This document shows, piece after piece, positions 33,634 through 36,483 of a stretch of DNA of 36,483 bases. Source of the DNA: JAVKSM01 sp039583705 (GTDB lineage Bacteria; Actinomycetota; Actinomycetes; Mycobacteriales; Pseudonocardiaceae); NCBI GenBank assembly GCA_039583705.1, contig JAVKSM010000014.1, positions 1-36,483 of the forward strand, given 5' to 3'. The notes under the pieces are model-generated. The model did not search any database and had not been told where the DNA came from. It was given only the letters and a program-made list of their open reading frames with translations. Within the stretch, counting starts at the first letter, position 1. Each line of letters opens with the position of its first letter. The position numbers and the translations under genes were made by a program.

Positions 33634-34826
33634 AGATCCCCGCCGAGGGCTCCGGAGAACCAGAGTTCGCCGAGTGGCAGCCCCTCGCTGCTCTCGACAA
33701 TGGCCTCGATGCGCGCCGGTGGAATCGCCGGAATCGCCGAGGAACCGTCGTCACGGCGCTCACACACGATCAGTTCGTCCGGTTTGAGCCGGTCAGCCAT
33801 GGCGGGTGAATGAGTCGCGACGAGGAACTGGGTACGGCTGCTGGCGTCTCGAAGGCGTTCGACCAGCAACTCCAGAGCCTGCGGATGCAAGCCGTGGTCG
33901 ATCTCTTCGACGCAGGTCATAGCAGGCGGGGCAGGGTCGTAGACAAGGGCGAGCAGGCCCAGTAACCGGATTGTCCCGTACGACGCGTCGATGAGCTGCG
34001 TCGGGCGGCGCAACCCCCGTTCGAGGAAAACGACGACGACCTCGCGGGCTCCACCAGAGGGGTACTCGAAATCGATGCCTTCGAGCTGGGGAACTACCTC
34101 GCGTGCATCGTCGCAGAGTCGTTCCCAGGTTTCCTCGCTACGGCTCCGGAGTGTGAGGAGGAAGGCGGCGAGGTTCGCGGCGTCGTCGTCGAGCGGCTCC
34201 CGTCCCCCCCGAGGAAAGCGGGACGGGAGGCGGGCGCGCGCGACGTCGACCTCGAACACCCGGAAGGACGCCAACTGCTCGGCCGCCCTGGCGGGCTCGG
34301 TGTCAACCTCCTCGTCAGACAACCGCGGCAGGGTCGACAGACCGCTGCTGAGCCGGCGGAGCCCGATGGTGCTCTGCGGCACCTCGGATGCATCCGGTTC
34401 AACGTTGATCAGGACTGCCTTCTCGCCACTGATCGTGATACGCCGGCCCCGCCCCTGCGTTCGCTTGAAGGTGAAGGTCTCTCGGCGCGACAGGCGCCGC
34501 CCCGGCCGGTTCTCAATGCGCAGATGGTACTCGTCCGGCGCACCAGCATGGCTGTACATCGTCCAGGAGGCCTTGACGCCGACCTTCATGAAGGTCGGCG
34601 TCTTCTCCCCGCCACGGAAGACGACATCGTCATAGCCGCCCCGGAGGTCAAGCGCGGGTTCGAGATCGGTGCGAATCACATCTGCGAGGAACCGGAAGAC
34701 CTCCAGCACGTTCGTCTTGCCAGAGCCGTTGGGACCCACCAGGACGTTGAGCGGTCCGAGCGGGATCGCGACCTTCCGCAAGCTACGGAAGTTCTCCACA
34801 CTCAGCTCGATCAGCCGACCCTCCAT
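33630..34826 (-). CDS. AAA_21-type ATPase (OLD/Rad50-like), defence-type
   Basis: This 398-residue ABC-like AAA ATPase starts IELSVENFRSLRKVAIPLGP and has Walker A G31-PNGSGKT38, a signature-like SYGTIRLLGLLALVYDP and Walker B CVEEIDHGLHP (E307-E308-I-D310), then LVATHSPAMADRL as switch region. Between them about 200 residues form an insertion in place of a long coiled coil, typical of AAA_21 proteins of defence systems. ATG 34826 is chosen for AGGAGG (34835-34840) eight bases upstream. It is translationally coupled to the TOPRIM-like gene. ATPase plus TOPRIM effector pairs occur in PARIS (AriA/AriB) and related systems; this is not a clear member of a named one. Confidence 0.8.
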   Translation of the reverse strand: MEGRLIELSVENFRSLRKVAIPLGPLNVLVGPNGSGKTNVLEVFRFLADVIRTDLEPALDLRGGYDDVVFRGGEKTPTFMKVGVKASWTMYSHAGAPDEYHLRIENRPGRRLSRRETFTFKRTQGRGRRITISGEKAVLINVEPDASEVPQSTIGLRRLSSGLSTLPRLSDEEVDTEPARAAEQLASFRVFEVDVARARLPSRFPRGGREPLDDDAANLAAFLLTLRSRSEETWERLCDDAREVVPQLEGIDFEYPSGGAREVVVVFLERGLRRPTQLIDASYGTIRLLGLLALVYDPAPPAMTCVEEIDHGLHPQALELLVERLRDASSRTQFLVATHSPAMADRLKPDELIVCERRDDGSSAIPAIPPARIEAIVESSEGLPLGELWFSGALGGDL

Positions 34827-36028
34827 CAGGTTTGCCTCCTGATCGGAAGTATGGCTCACGGACCGACCCGCTGTACCGGGACACGCCGCACGTCCACGTG
34901 GTCCTCACCACCCAGCCGACGGACGTGATCGACTTCTTTGCTGGAGGTGAGTCTGGCGTCCGGGAACCTTCGGCGTGTTCGCCGGTGGCGGCGAGGGCGG
35001 TGGCGAGGTCGACTCTCAGGGAGGTTTCGGCGCGGACGAAGGATGGGTCGAGGCGGGTGAGGGCGTGGGTGAGCACGTCGACCGCGTCTGGGCCGCCGAA
35101 CCGGGCGAGGGCGTGGCCGCGCCAGCGGGCGAGGTGTATGGCGTCGAGGGCGACGTAGGGGCGCTCGTCGGCTGCGGTGTTGCCCTCGGGGAGTAGGTCT
35201 GCGGCTTGGTCGAAGGCGGTCAGGCTGTCGGCTCGGTGGCCGTGGGCGGCGAGGGCTTCGCCGTGGGCGGCGGCGAGCCAGGCGCGCAGGATGCGGGGCG
35301 CGGCGGGTTCGGCCTGATTGCGCGCGGTGTGGAGGAGCGTGACGGCGTCAGCGGTGTGGCCGGCGTCGAGCAGGACGAATGATTGTTCGGCCATGGCGTG
35401 TGACAGGTAGGCGGAAGACTCCGCTTGCGCGGCGGCGGATTTAGACTGCTCGTAGTGTGACCATGATTGCCTGATGGCTCCGGTGTCGAGTGCTTGCCAT
35501 CCGGCGAGGGTGTGCATTTCGGAGAGCAGCGCGGCGAGCTGCGCCCGGATACTAGGGGTCAGGCTGTAAGACATGAGCCGGTTGACTTGCGCAATCTTGG
35601 CGGTCAGCTCGTCGCGGACGACGATCGCGCCGAGCTGGCGGTCGAGTCGGCGTATCGCGGTGAGTTGCTCATAGAAGAGCGTGATCACGGAGTGGTCGAC
35701 GCGACGTGCCGCATTCAGCACGCCTTCGAGCTCGTCGGCCGGCTCGTCGCCCCTCTGCCGGTGTTGTGCCGGTTGGCGCGAGTAGACGGTTGATCGTGTC
35801 GTTGAAGATTCTTTCGAGTAGGCGGACGGTGGCCGGTCGGAGGGTCTCAGATGTTTGTTTTCCGGCGGTCAGGCGTTGAAGGTGCCGGAGGCTGAGCGTC
35901 CCCGGTTCCTGACGTGTGCGGGCGAACTCCTCGGCGTACTCGATGAACTCTTCGAGCGTCATGCGCCGCTCGCGGATGCGTGCTTCAAGCTGGGTGCGAA
36001 CCGGTCGTCTCCCGCTGGCGTCGCTCAC
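34783..36028 (-). pseudogene. HTH-TPR transcriptional regulator, frameshifted and 3'-truncated
   Basis: From GTG 36028 a frame encodes a helix-turn-helix N-terminus (LEARIRERRMTLEEFIEYAE ... GTLSLRHLQRLTAGK ... LRPATVRLLERIFNDTINRL) typical of actinobacterial regulators with a TPR tail. It loses homology after about 35760. The continuing TPR-like part (VLNAARRVDHSVITLFYEQL, then helical repeats with AGWQALDTGAIRQSWSHYEQ) lies one base out of frame. A single-base shift at the CCCC run 35750-35753 would restore one protein. Homology stops again near 34968 (ATGEHAE); the rest to the stop at 34783 is not TPR-like and overlaps the ATPase start. It is thus broken twice. A sequencing error could explain the first break but not the second. 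Confidence 0.7.
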
Positions 36029-36282
36029 CTCATCCCCTCTCGACTCGCTTGGCGGGTGCTCGTCGTGTCGACGGCGCGCTCACGGCGTTCCGCTGATCCA
36101 CCGCTAACAGAAAGCTTAGGTCAGCTCGTGGTGCCCAGGGCACGCGGGCTGACGGACAGCCCGGCGGTGCGCTCCTTGCCCCGTTGTCACACCGCCGGGC
36201 ACCTGATCACGGCCGGGACCGGGTATAGGCGCATTGACCCCCCGGTCCCGGCCGTGGCCCAGCAGCCTTCGGAGGGTCGGCG

Positions 36283-36483
36283 ATGCCCGGTGCGGTCTCA
36301 TGCACACCCGCTTTGATCTGGATCACCTCGATGACCGACCGTCGCGAGCACGCCGTGACGATCGAGGCGATGGAGGACGGGCAGGCCAGCGGGCGACCCG
36401 TCGCCGCCTGCGGCGCCCTGGTCATGCCGGGCCCCATGGTCGCCCCGCCGGGACGGCGTTGCCTGGACTGCATAGGTGGTAGC
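36283..36483 (+). CDS. Small Cys-containing protein, 3' end beyond the window
   Basis: ATG 36283, six bases after GGAGGG (36271-36276), opens a frame that reaches the window end. It reads ALIWITSMTDRREHAVTIEA, then GRPVAACGALVMPG and APPGRRCLDCIGG. The pattern W...HAVT, A-x-CG, then T/A-PPGRRC-x-x-C is common in short Pseudonocardiaceae proteins of unknown function, with C-x-x-C perhaps binding zinc. It is divergent from the broken regulator; the 254 bases between (36029-36282) contain no other supported gene. The end is not visible. Confidence 0.55.
   Translation, partial: MPGAVSCTPALIWITSMTDRREHAVTIEAMEDGQASGRPVAACGALVMPGPMVAPPGRRCLDCIGGS

Noticed and set aside
34832..35158. Plus-strand frame of 108 codons between the ATPase and the broken regulator
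   Set aside because: The first part is mildly protein-like, but most lies antisense to TPR homology, and no ribosome site or family was seen.
36207..36473. 88-codon minus-strand frame at the right edge
   Set aside because: It is antisense to the small Cys-containing protein, which has a good ribosome site and a known residue pattern.

Overview
The window is high-GC actinobacterial DNA, most likely from Pseudonocardiaceae or a close relative. The evidence is strong G/C third-position bias, frequent GTG starts, and a gene order (ahpE, DUF3052, aceE, fasR/mabR, fabD ... fabF, accD6) that matches the Mycobacterium tuberculosis Rv2238c-Rv2247 region from memory. The fab part also carries fabH and acpP as in Streptomyces. 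No species call is possible from sequence alone.

Layout. (1) 1-700: a PIN-domain toxin gene cut by the window edge, a truncated tyrosine-recombinase gene, and a tRNA-Val(UAC) whose 5' end is tandemly duplicated; this looks like the scar of a lost integrated element. (2) 0.7-11.7 kb: a core block with peroxiredoxin AhpE, a DUF3052 protein, homodimeric pyruvate dehydrogenase E1 (aceE), a cold-shock protein bracketed by strong hairpins, a PucR-type fatty-acid regulator, and the type II fatty-acid synthase operon fabD-fabH-acpP-fabF-accD. (3) 11.7-20.6 kb: mixed metabolic genes mainly on the minus strand: a coding-like remnant, a membrane-anchored protein, DUF3145, lactate utilisation lutABC, a glutaryl-CoA-dehydrogenase-like enzyme, a DUF2231 membrane protein, a secreted protein, and class I fructose-bisphosphate aldolase with a DinB-fold protein.

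(4) 20.9-27.3 kb: a molybdenum uptake-and-storage island. A lipoprotein ModA and a fused permease-ATPase ModBC run toward two genes that match the alpha and beta subunits of the Azotobacter molybdenum storage protein (MosA/MosB). A small membrane protein leads the mos operon. Divergent from it is a PadR-type regulator fused to an apparently intact Nudix hydrolase. This is the most unusual part of the window. (5) 28.0-32.9 kb: zinc homeostasis, with zur and smtB (plus a tiny His-rich ORF between them) facing away from a znuA-znuC-znuB-znuB uptake operon, followed by a CutA remnant. (6) 32.9-36.0 kb: an AAA ATPase and a TOPRIM/DUF4276-like protein in a translationally coupled pair, a candidate phage-defence module, lying against a frameshifted and truncated HTH-TPR regulator. 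The window ends in a small Cys-containing protein gene that runs off the edge.

Functional links. AceE makes acetyl-CoA and AccD the malonyl-CoA that FabD, FabH and FabF use on AcpP, so the core block joins carbon supply to fatty-acid synthesis. ModA/ModBC would import molybdate and the Mos pair could store it. SmtB and Zur are expected to balance zinc against ZnuABC uptake. All functions are inferred from recognised family sequence features; no database search was run.
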